A DNA stretch of 64,000 bases, taken from Blastocladiella emersonii ATCC 22665 (Eukaryota; Blastocladiomycota; Blastocladiomycetes; Blastocladiales; Blastocladiaceae). The position numbers were made by a program, and so were the translations under genes. Positions 37,567 to 47,026 of this stretch are shown here, piece by piece. Under the pieces are notes generated by a model that searched no databases, had not been told where the DNA came from, and was given only the letters and a program-made list of their open reading frames with translations. Each line of letters begins with the position of its first letter. The first letter of the stretch is position 1. The stretch is taken from NCBI GenBank assembly GCA_025594325.1, contig JANHCV010000006.1, positions 1,116,001 through 1,180,000 on the forward strand. Direction: 5' to 3'.

Positions 37567-40462
37567 TTAATCTTGAATGATATTTACATCCAGCAGGACA
37601 ATCACGGTGAGCTCAAACCACCCACTTTCACCCGAGCCAGTTGTTGAAGACTGCTGCGTGATCTCGACACGCCCACCCGCGCGCTGCACCATCTTGACGA
37701 GTGCCGCGTACGTGAGACTGACGTTACCGAACTCAGACCCGCGCGACCCGAGAGTCAGGTTGAGACCGTCGTTGAGCTGTTGAAGTGCGGATGCTGACGA
37801 GCTTGCACGACTGAGACTGACAGAGAGCTTGAACTCGGCCAAAGTCGTTGAGGAACGTCGCGAGGCTTCTGCCGTTGCAGGGGATGCCATCGTCGCCGCG
37901 ATCCGACACTGCGCCTGCGGCTCGGCGAGCTTGACTGCAACCTCGACGGCCTTGGTCACGATGGCTGCGAGCGCACTGGGCGAAGCCGCAGGAACCGGGC
38001 GCGAGCCAAGGGCGGCGAGATCGACGGCCACGTCCAGCGCTCGGGCGTTGATCTTGCTCCGCCGCAGCTCGAGCGCGCTCTCGATGACGCGGCCCACAAA
38101 CTCGGCCAGAGTTCCACTGCCGACCTCTACACGGTCAACGGGACACGGCATCTCGACGCCCGAGTACCCGGCCACGTCGTTGAGCGTGTCGACGACGTGC
38201 CACGCGGCCTCGCACGCATCGTCGAGCTCGCCACGAGCCGCGTCCTTGGCATTTGCTGAATTGAGGTCGACGACCATGTCCTGCGCGTCCTCGTACACGC
38301 TGCCGACGACGAGCTGGAGCAGCCGACGGCGTGCGCGGGCCGACTCGGCCGCGGAACGCTGGAGGCCGGCAGCTTTGCGCATGTGCTCGACACGCTCCGA
38401 AATATCGTGGAACAGGACCACCTGGGCGAGTCGGCGGCGCAGTGGGATCTCGGGCTGCGCGGCGCCGGGCGGTGGAGTGGTGGCAGTGGTCATGGTCCGC
38501 TCGGTGCTGTCCTCGACGGCGCTGACTGAGAGCTGGATCGCGAGCGTGGAACCGTCACGGCGCAGGACGAGGCCGTCGTGCGTACCCGACACGAGCGTAG
38601 AAGGGCTTCGAAAAGAAGTGGCTGCGGCAGAAAGGTGTGGGCTAGACGCTGTGGAGGTTGATCCAGCGAGCGAATGCTGAGAGCGGCGACCGCGCAGCGT
38701 CGAGACCGAGGAGCGAAGGCTAGAGCCAGATGAGGCCGTAGCCTCGACGCCGTCCTCATCGAAAGTCGCAGAGAAATGCTCGTTCGGCTCGGCAGTGTTG
38801 ATGGGCTGCACGCTGAGCACGGCGGAAACGTGAACACGGTCGAGCTGGCCCATGGAGTAGCCGGCCATCTCAAGCGCGGCGTCGTTGGCGCCCATGATAA
38901 GCCCGTCGCTGTCAAGTAAGACCATCCCGTCGGGGATGGCCTGCGTGATGGCCTTCGAGTAGTCGCGCAGCGTGTCGAGCAGCCGCTCCTGCGCGCGCAC
39001 GCGGCGAAGCGTCTGCTGCGACGCGACCACTCGCTTGAGCCCGCGGCGGGCCAGCTCGGCGGCCACGATGGACACCGCGGTCACGATCGCGAAGAGCACC
39101 CACGGCCACACGGTGCCGTACTGGTGGCGGTAGGCCTTGGTCGGGATGCACTCGACGCGCCACGGATCGAGGCCCTTGACGACGAACGGCAGCACGTACG
39201 TCTCGTGCGTCGCGAGCGACTCGGGCGTGAGCGTCGAGTTGTTGGCACCAGCTCTCGTACTGGCCGGGTCGTAGATAAATACGGGCTCGGGGTAGCCTGG
39301 ATAGTGCATGCGTAGGGCAAAGGCGTTGCGCTTCAGGTCGTCGTTGGCGCGAAATGCGCTGAGCAGCGTGTTGGTAAACAAGTCGTGGAGGTTGAGACCG
39401 ACCGAGACGACCCAGCGCGTGAAGGGCGTCAAAGGTGTTGGATCGCGAGGGGCGACGTTCATGTACAAGCTGACGCCGAGCTTGTGGTTATCGAGGAACA
39501 GCATAGGCGTGCTCGACGTCCAGTGGTTGGAGTTGATGGTGTCGAGGATCGGCTTGCGGCGGAGATCGTCGGTCAGCAGGCTCCAGCCGACACCGCGACT
39601 TGTACTACCGTCGCCGGCCCACCTGGAGCGCGATGGGAAACGACTCGTGAGCTCAGGTCGTCTCGACACGTGCAATCAATCACGTACAGGTAGACGCCGA
39701 CACACATGATCGTGTCGTTCTCGGCGAGGTTATCCGGGTTCGACCAAATCGTCAAGTTGTACCATCGCTCGAGCTCGCCGGCCTGGGCCTTGTCAATCAC
39801 CGCGGCGAGCATCATGCGGTAGAAGAGGTTGCGGTCGAATGAAGAGCGCGTGCCGTACTGGCCAAGACGCTCTACAAAAGCGTGCAGGATAGTGTCAGTC
39901 GTTACTCGAACTGGTGAGCAGTCCAGCGCGCTCGTACCCAAAGAGAGGTCACTCGTGGCATGCGCAAACGAGGCGAGATTGGTGAGGTACTGGATCGAGC
40001 GCACGGCGAACACGGTCTCCAATGAGCGAACGCTGACCTGGCAAGTGTTGGTGAAGTCGCGCAAGAAGGTCTTCCGCTCGATGGAGCGGAACCACAGGCT
40101 CAATCCGAGAGCAGCCGCTGCATACGCGGCGCGATGCGAGGTCAGCGTGGAGTACGCGTTGCTGACTAGCGTCACGCAAAGGTACCGAGGCCGATCAGCA
40201 GTACGAGGGACATGCCGACGGCGGGCAGCGTATGCGGCGAGCGGGCGGAGCGGCGGCCGAGGCGACCAAGCCATGCGATCGGGCGACCGCGGTACCGGCG
40301 CCAGTTGAAAGGGCCCGAGGTCACGGTATCGTGAAGCGACGGTCGGCCGGCATCGCTGGTCGCAAGTTCACCAGGCGCGTCCGAATGTGCGAGGGTCCAC
40401 AGGTCGAGGCCAGTGAGTGGTGCGCGGTTCTCCTCACCAGCTGAACGGTTCGTCGTTGACAT
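37567..40462 (-). CDS. CHASE-PAS histidine-kinase-like sensor with eroded kinase motifs
   Basis: Proposed exons 40462..40186, 40165..39688 and 39604..37567 give 930 residues. The second intron is 83 nt with a GTACGT donor. The first gap (40166..40185) is only 20 nt, starting GTACCT and ending CTAG, and may instead be a one-base frameshift. The order is: cytosolic N-terminus, TM1 at MSLVLLIGL, a CHASE-like extracellular sensor (FLRDF, QYGTRSSFDRNLFYRMM), TM2 at VWPWVLFAIVTAVSIVAAEL, a PAS-like domain (about 467-540, IPDGMVLLDSDGLIMGANDAALEMAGY), and a C-terminal region laid out like a histidine kinase. The H-box has no histidine at the expected place, there is no N-box, and the G-box region near the end (GSEFGNVSLTYAALVKMVQRAGG) retains only its shape. 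No receiver domain was seen. It is probably a pseudokinase or a decaying gene. Confidence 0.66.
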
Positions 40463-41224
40463 GAATGGGTGAATGCATCAAGCGCCGAAGCAATCAAGCG
40501 CGCGGAACAAGCATTAGATGGCAGTGCTCGCGAGAAATCGGGTGCGGCGGGACGGGCACGGCGGCTGGCGCACCGCGTCGCTCATCGGCAGCGGCCCACA
40601 TGACTGCGGAGTCCGCACAAGGGCGATCAAGCGAGAGCTCTGCTCTCTCCGCACCAACCACGGCGAGCTTGACGTTCACATGGAAACACCAAGTAACTTG
40701 CTGAAACTATGAGCTCGAGGGAAGGTCTGCTGCCGGCATGGCTCGCTGAGCAAGGCGAGCCGGTCGACGGTACCCGGCTTGGCCTCGCGCGCGACCACGC
40801 TTCTACCCATCGCCACCGCATCGAACGGATCCCGACGCGACGGCGTGTTGAGCAGGCCGCCTTGTCTGGAACCGGTGCTATGCAGGCTGAGCAACACACA
40901 TTAGTTTCATGAATGGGCTGAAAAGCCGCACCCATTGGCAGGTTGACTGATTAGCATCGCGTGAGAGAGTGGCAGAGAACGCGCTGGTCATGAATCTGCG
41001 GACTAGCAACTAGCCGCGCCGCTCGAGATTGGGTCGCTGAGACCTCGCGGCACGTCGCCGTCTCGCGGACCGCTGCCTGGGCTCTCACTCCGGGTCTTCC
41101 CTCCGCGACCTGACTTCGGAGCTCAGTGTTGGACGTGAAGCTCATCTCCGCCGACTCGTGTGATTCATGATATAAACAATCGCATGCATTCATGACACAA
41201 AAATTCGGCAATCAACGCGGGAGG
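40463..41224. other. spacer between the kinase-like and PhoD-like genes
   Basis: No feature was identified. Short open frames on both strands lack recognisable motifs. A lower-GC stretch at 41155-41215 adjoins the end of the PhoD-like frame. Confidence 0.45.
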
Positions 41225-42586
41225 TTACATGCCGACGATCGGGATCGCCGTCTGGCGCAGACTCGCGCCCGCGTCCTGCGTCATACCGTCCGCCGACGTG
41301 TGCATCTTGCCGCCGCCGCCGCCGGCGGCAAACTCGGCGTCGGTGAGCTTGGGCAGGACGGCGACCGGGTACGCGTGCGTGAGGCCGTCGCGATGGCCCT
41401 TGTTGACCTCGACACGCAGCTCGAGCGTGAGCGTGCCCGCCATGGCGCCGCGCGGCTCGACCGAGCACCAGTTGCGCCGCCCCATGAGCGCACGCTGGTC
41501 GGACGGCAGCTTGTGCGTCGGCTCGCTCGCGTCCACGTCGAACGGCGCGAGCATCGCCTCGGTCAGCAAGTCGCCCGACTCCCCCGAAACGGCGAGCGGC
41601 TTGGCGACGGCATGCAGCGCGCGGATCACGATACCCGGCGGAGGGATGTTGCCGATCGCCGACGAGATGATCTGCGTCATGTGCGCCGGGTGCGTGAGCC
41701 ACTGGTCCGCGGGCACCGACGACGGGAAGATGTGGCCCGCGCCGCCGCAGTGCACGTCGCCCGAGACGAGCGTGATGCGTAGGTTGCCGCGCTCGCGCGC
41801 GATGCGGCCGAGCATGTCGAGCGTGGCGTTGCGCTCGGCGACGTGGTTCGCCGACGTCCAGTGATCATTCAGATCGTCAAGCAGCTCGGGCTCGCCAAGC
41901 GAGTTGACGATCGTCTTGAACGCGCCCGACTTCTTGAGGTACGAGAACCACGGCATCTTGCCCGCGACGTGCCCGACGGCGTTGGCCGCGATGCCGGCGA
42001 CCGAGATGACCGACTCGGCGTGCAGGCGCGGGTACACCATGGGCACCGTGGCGCACACGAACAGGTGGCGCGTTGACGGCGCGAGCTGCGTGCGCAGGGC
42101 CTCCTCGATGAGCGTCCACGACCCGCCCGACACGAGCGTGTCGACGGACCGCTCGGTGCGCGTGTCGATGAGCAGCGCCGCGTTGTGCGGGCCCATCTGA
42201 CGGACCGCCGAGTGGCCGCCACGGTCGACGCCCAAATACCCGTCGGCGGTGCGGGCGCGCGCGAGCGTCGTGTGGTGCTGGAACAGCAGGTAGAAGCGCT
42301 GCGCGGCAATGAACAGGCCGCGGAACACGGGCGACGCCTGCAGGTAGCCCGGGTACGACCCGAACCCGTCAAAAATGTCGTGGTCGTCCCAGACGAACAT
42401 GGACGGGATCGAGGCGAGCGCATCCGCAAACCCGTCCTTGGCGAAATAGTGGAGGTACTGCGCGAAATAGAAGCCGTGGGCGGCGTCGTTCATGGCGCGC
42501 GTGAGCGGCGCCGTCGCCTTGGCGTCCTTGTGCTTGAGCGCGATTCCACGCGCTGGCAGTTCAAGACCATGGGAGAGTTTCGCCGT
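41225..42586 (-). pseudogene. PhoD-like metallophosphatase lacking its N-terminal half
   Basis: The frame is open from a GCGTAG acceptor-like site at 42587 down to the stop at 41225, about 453 residues; the first ATG is at 42493. The sequence is clearly a fungal PhoD-like phosphatase: FVWDDHDIFDGFGSYPGY and LVSGDVHCGGAGHIFPSS are two of the metal-site motifs, with the conserved YLLFQHH between them. Members of this group normally begin with several hundred further residues, including the GD-x-x-YxD metal-binding motif. No coding sequence for them was found in the 500 bp upstream or across the next gene. I interpret it as a 5'-truncated copy that has kept an undamaged frame, so loss may be recent. 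A distant first exon beyond 43,500 is unlikely because another gene intervenes. Confidence 0.65.
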
Positions 42587-43103
42587 CTACGCATGTCGTT
42601 TTGTCCAAAGAACTTGCCAAAAGCCGGTAGCATGCTACGGCAGGACGGCGGCGGCAGCGGAGAGTGGTGTTCTGGGACCTGTCGGGAAGGACGCGTTGCG
42701 CCACTCACGTGTTGTGAACCTCCAAGCATGCGAACGCCAGCCACATCACGTTTCAAATCACACTTCCTTTTTTCTTGCAGAGATCACCGTCAGGTGATGC
42801 CAAGTGAGCTGGAATGGAAGGGTGTATGCGCTTCCATGCTGTCAACCATGCGACCTCGAAGCCTTAACGCGGACCCCAAGTCGCTTCGCGCTCCAGTCCT
42901 CCCTCCCTTGAAGACAAACTCGCCCTACTCTGACACCAAACCGCAAGCTCGCTAGGCTTGCAAACTACTTCGAACAAGGACTTCACCAATAGCCCGTAGG
43001 TACGCGTCCTTCACGCTGCCGCGTTTGCTGCCCAGTCAGCTCGTATTCAGGTCCGCATCAGCTCACCCAATTGTACTTTCACCTTCTCCAGCAACTAAGC
43101 TGA
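42587..43103. other. spacer between the truncated PhoD and the small membrane protein
   Basis: No homologous phosphatase sequence was found here on either strand. It contains ACGCGTTGCGCCAC at 42691..42704, followed by CACGTG-like TCACGTGTTGTG. Confidence 0.5.
42691..42704. promoter_or_regulatory. ACGCGTTGCGCCAC motif
   Basis: An exact copy of the 14-mer also present at 46832 and 50418. It lies about 105 bp upstream of the residual PhoD-like frame, consistent with an old promoter position. Confidence 0.42.
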
Positions 43104-43503
43104 ATGGCGCAACTTTCGGGAGACTCGGTACAGCATCAGCATCAGCATCAGCATCAGCATCAGCATCAGCGTAACGAGGCACCACCCTCGTACCAGCCCA
43201 TCAGCGTTCCAAGGCCATTGCAACCTCATCATGGTGTCGCCATCAATGTCCCGGATCCGTGTGGCGGCTGGAGCCCAGCCTCAAGTGACCGCGGTTTGCA
43301 CTACCCAGGTGGTCGTTTCCAGATGGGGTCGCCCCGTCGATTGCTGCACGATCCTCTTCCTGGCCGTGGTCATCGTTGGAATGCTCGGCTACATCCACTC
43401 GTACATTCAGTCGGAGTTCATCCTCGCGATTCTTTTTGGCTCCCTGTGTGTCATAGCGATCATCCTCGTGGCCTCCGGTTTCCGTTTGTGTCCAACAGCA
43501 TAG
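43104..43503 (+). CDS. small two-TM protein with a Gln-His repeat
   Basis: Exons 43104..43258 and 43323..43503 give 111 residues. The intron is 64 nt with a GTGTGG donor, a TGACC branch-like site and a TTTCCAG acceptor; this choice restores the frame and gives a typical size. Residues 10-22 are a (Gln-His)n repeat encoded by CAGCAT units. A Pro-rich stretch with PPSY follows. Then WGRPVDCC leads into two hydrophobic helices, TILFLAVVIVGMLGYI and FILAILFGSLCVIAIILVAS, separated by a short HSYIQSE turn. No family was recognised. Both PPSY and the juxtamembrane Cys pair are compatible with ubiquitin-ligase recruitment or lipidation, but that is speculative. Confidence 0.6.
43131..43170. repeat. 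CAGCAT hexanucleotide repeat
   Basis: Six full units and a partial one, in frame and encoding alternating Gln and His near the N-terminus of the small membrane protein. Length polymorphism between strains is likely. Confidence 0.92.
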
Positions 43504-44441
43504 ACTGATGTTTCTCGAGCCTCAACAGTCTTGATCAATATACACTTGTAAGAGCTGCATCGCCCGGAACTTTCGTTTCAATGAATCATTCGGAGCGTTC
43601 ATGGTTCACCAATGCGAAAGTAGGGCCACGACGACCAATAGATGTAACGACACTTGGATTTTCTGTTGAAGGTCCTTTTGGCGCAGTTGAGCGCCGATCT
43701 GACCGGCCAATTTCAGCGCAGGCGACGCTTGGAGAGCGCGCGTGGCGGAACGGCGTCAGCTTCGCCTCCGCGTCGACCTGTTGGTGCCGTTCGACATGAC
43801 CCGAGTCCGATCTGGCTTCAGTACGCGCACTCAATCAAGGTCGTCATCCGTCACACATCGTTCTTCGCTATTCATTGATGCTTGACCTGATGTGGTCTCA
43901 ACTCAGCATGTCAACCAACTCCGGACGGGATTGACTATGCATGATGAATCGTCGGCCACGCGCAGCAGGAAATGACTCTGAGTGCACTCCATCACCTCCG
44001 CATCTGGTGACGGGTGGCTCACTTGGTACATGCGCATGCGCATCCGCACGCGCGGACCAGGAAGAGTTGAAGAATATGCTGGGCGCGTCCCCACTCTCTC
44101 CGACGACTCATCCGTTGCGTCGAACCGGTTCACCGCCCCCAGCAAGTCTTCAATTGTCAGACCGCTTCGCTACGCGTCCGAGTTGGGGCGATGACTTGCC
44201 CGAGTTCTAACTAATCTACGGTCACACAGTTGCAGCGACTAAACGTAGACACGCTCTTGCAGGGGTGGCTCTTGTTGGACTCGCATCTCGACGCGTCGCG
44301 CCACGTCGGCCGCGTTCACCTCGCGCAGCGACAGCGGCAGATTCCGAGTCAGCGCCATTTGAGCGAGGATGAGAGAAACAGACGGCAAGGAAGAGATAAA
44401 CGTATATACAATCGGTCAAGTCGCGCCTCCAACAAGCGCAG
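43504..44441. other. spacer between the small membrane protein and the F-box-like gene
   Basis: No gene could be supported. An open frame at 43941..44210 (90 codons, starting MMNRRPRA) has no recognisable domain. ACGCGTCGCGCCAC is present at 44291..44304, close to the 3' end of the F-box-like gene. Confidence 0.45.
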
Positions 44442-46736
44442 CTACTCTTCAGCAATCAGGCTGAGCGCACGGTTCATGATCGCCTGGTGCACCTCCAGCT
44501 CGGTCAACTCCGGACGCTCGGTCTCCGTGGCCGAGGACTCCGACTCGCGGCGCAGGCCGTCAAGGAACGAGCCGTCTGCGCGGTTGATGGCTGCGATCGT
44601 CCAAACCATCATGTCGTCAATCGTTTGCACGCAACGACCGTTGCCATGCTTGTCAGTGTTGGGGACCAGCCAGTAGTCGCCCACCACGTCGCGCCTCCGA
44701 AGCACGCCCTTGATGCACTCCTTGGCGGCGGGCGGGAGGTTCGGCAAAACCGGTCCGTGGTTTGGGATGCCAGCGAAGCGGAGCAGAATATCGAGAGTCG
44801 AGCGCCACTCGACCTGTTGGACGAGGTTGCACTCGCCGCACGTCATACCGCCGTTCCCGTTCTCCTCGAGACCGGTTTTGAACACGTGGCGGCCAACACG
44901 GCCCTTGACCTGCGCCATGATCATGATGCCGAGGAACACGGGGCCAAGGCGACGATCGCAAATTTGCTTGACCAGGCCCCTGTCCAGATCCGGCGCGTTG
45001 ACCAGTGCAACGGGAAGCCACGCAAGTGCCTCGTACCCGTCCCAGTCGTAGCGTTCCTGGTCGCTCGGTGAGGCGGAAGTGTAAAGTTCAAGGAGGCGGC
45101 ACGCGCGCGTCACCATGGCCGGCAGAAAGTTGCTGCCGTCGCTGGGCTCGGTGAACATGGCGGCGAGACGGGCGCGGCGGCGAGCGGCGCGTCTCGGCTT
45201 CTCGCTCGCGACTACGACCTCGAGCATGTCGAGAAGCCCTTCGTTATCGCCGAGATGCCGCTGCGCAAACTCAAGTACGTCGCCCACATGGTCTTTCGAC
45301 TCGAGCGAGAAAAGGCCAAAGTCGCGCAGTACTACGAGATTGCGCACCGTCAGTGAACACGAATAGGGTAAGTACAAGAATTGCCGTGTACCGTCGATGA
45401 GCTTCGCGCCATTGTCTCGCCCAAGTCGCTCGACTGCGAGCTGAACGAGCGCGTTCGAGGCCGACGCTTCAGGGGCCAGGTTGAGAACGGCGAGCAAGAT
45501 CAGACCCCACGATTCCGTGTCCAAAAGTCCGTGGTCGTCGAGCACGCCAAGCGAAAGCAAGCCATCCCCTCGCTTGCACCAGTTAGCGATCAGGGTGGGA
45601 AGCTGAGCGCGGAACATGGCATCGTAATTGTTTGACGGCGAAGGCGTAGTATCCGGATCACCAGGCATCAAGTTCGGGAAGCGCTTGAGAACATGTGCAA
45701 AGACCTCGGGTGTCGACAGTTTGACCAGCCAGACCCACAGCGGGACGTCGCCGACCATACGCTTGTCCGAAGGCCAGGCGTGGTCCAGGATCCAGTCGAG
45801 GATTGGGATCACGTCACTCGCGGTCGGGCCAACCTCCTCGAGCTGGATAAATGCAATCAACATCGCGTCGTCGTTCTCGCAGAGCCCACGGAGCACATCA
45901 GTAAGAAGTACTTGATGGAGCGGGCTCCACAACATAAATTTAAAGGCGGGCCCGTTCCACGAGTAGAGCGAAGCGATCGCCATGAAGGTGGCAAAGTTGA
46001 GCGTCCATCCAACGTCGGGGGCCGCCTCAAGTGCTGGCAGCCACGGAAGGTCAAACATTTTGACCGTGGCAAACGCCCATGTCCCAAGCGGCGAGTAAAT
46101 GTACAAAAGCAAGCCCGCTTTGCAACACGTGTTCACAACAACGCGCTCCAGCATGTCACCGTCGCAGTAGCCCAAGGCGTAGATGTTTAGCTGGATGAGG
46201 GCATAGGCGGGCGCCGAGGTGAACAGCTTGATGTCTGCGCAATCGGGAGAAAACTCGTCGGTGACCAGCTTTTCGACACGAACAATGAGATCGCGATAGG
46301 GAAGGTTGAGCGAGCCGAGTCGACTGAGCGCGGGCTGCACCTCCTCGACGAGGCAGCTGATTGCGGTGTCGATGAGAGCATTGAGTCCAGGACGTTCGGG
46401 CAGCGCGACAAGTTTGTCGCCAGCGATATTTTCGAGCTCGAGGTAAGCACAGAGATTGGTGCGGACGTTTTGGAAGGCGTGGTCCATGTAAATCGCGCGG
46501 ACCGCGCCAGGCACCTTCAGCTCGCACAGGGTGTTGATCCAGGCGAGCTTGACGCGGCGGGAAGCCATGGCATCACAAAGCTCGCGGCTCGCCGTCACAA
46601 CGCGGTGGTGCGGCGCAACGAGCTGCAGGACCCGCTCGATGAGGCTCGACGGGAGCGCGGCCAGGCTGAGCGAGCTCGGGACATGCCCTGCCGTGTTTTG
46701 CGGCAACTCAGGAGCAGTTTCCATTCGATTCATCAT
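44442..46736 (-). CDS. F-box-like protein, large helical
   Basis: A single exon of 764 residues with a clear ATGATG start at 46736. Residues 24-60 (LAALPSSLIERVLQLV then HHRVVTASRELCDAM) resemble an F-box, the Skp1-binding motif of SCF ubiquitin ligases. The match is weak and the Pro position is the best conserved. The remaining 700 residues are mixed-hydrophobic and probably all-helical, with no WD40 or LRR repeats. Near the C-terminus a CGEC pair and a cluster of charged residues occur before IDDMMVWTIAAINRADGSF. This layout is common in lineage-expanded F-box-like proteins of early-diverging fungi, but no specific partner can be named. It is followed downstream by 940 bp without genes, and its upstream region carries the 48-bp dispersed repeat. 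Confidence 0.62.
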   Translation of the reverse strand: MMNRMETAPELPQNTAGHVPSSLSLAALPSSLIERVLQLVAPHHRVVTASRELCDAMASRRVKLAWINTLCELKVPGAVRAIYMDHAFQNVRTNLCAYLELENIAGDKLVALPERPGLNALIDTAISCLVEEVQPALSRLGSLNLPYRDLIVRVEKLVTDEFSPDCADIKLFTSAPAYALIQLNIYALGYCDGDMLERVVVNTCCKAGLLLYIYSPLGTWAFATVKMFDLPWLPALEAAPDVGWTLNFATFMAIASLYSWNGPAFKFMLWSPLHQVLLTDVLRGLCENDDAMLIAFIQLEEVGPTASDVIPILDWILDHAWPSDKRMVGDVPLWVWLVKLSTPEVFAHVLKRFPNLMPGDPDTTPSPSNNYDAMFRAQLPTLIANWCKRGDGLLSLGVLDDHGLLDTESWGLILLAVLNLAPEASASNALVQLAVERLGRDNGAKLIDGTRQFLYLPYSCSLTVRNLVVLRDFGLFSLESKDHVGDVLEFAQRHLGDNEGLLDMLEVVVASEKPRRAARRRARLAAMFTEPSDGSNFLPAMVTRACRLLELYTSASPSDQERYDWDGYEALAWLPVALVNAPDLDRGLVKQICDRRLGPVFLGIMIMAQVKGRVGRHVFKTGLEENGNGGMTCGECNLVQQVEWRSTLDILLRFAGIPNHGPVLPNLPPAAKECIKGVLRRRDVVGDYWLVPNTDKHGNGRCVQTIDDMMVWTIAAINRADGSFLDGLRRESESSATETERPELTELEVHQAIMNRALSLIAEE

Positions 46737-46801
46737 GTGTGGGAATGTTCAGCGAAGAGAGGTGGCGGCCGAACGCGTTTCGTCAGAGTCATCGCCAGCA
46801 A

Positions 46802-46850
46802 TCGGCCGACCCGCCTGTCACTCCCATCACTACGCGTTGCGCCACACTCG
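46802..46850. repeat. dispersed 48-bp repeat, copy 1
   Basis: It begins TCGGCCGACCCGCC, contains CTGTCACTCCCATCAC and ends in ACGCGTTGCGCCACACT. A near-identical copy occurs at 50387..50436. It lies 66 bp upstream of the F-box-like start. Confidence 0.75.
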
Positions 46851-47026
46851 TTCCCCGTCGACGAAATGACGCGCGTTGGGCAAGGGCAATGATAAAGCCG
46901 AGTAGAAGTTCAAGTTGCTACTCATGATTGACCATGAGCAGTTTGTAAACTCTGCGGCGAACAAGGCCCGCCACAATTGTATCAAGAGTTGAGAAACACG
47001 TCGAATCAACTACTCCGCCCGCGCCT

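Noticed and set aside
43941-44210. 90-codon plus-strand frame starting MMNRRPRA
   Set aside because: No domain, no splice partner and composition like the surrounding spacer; not strong enough to annotate.
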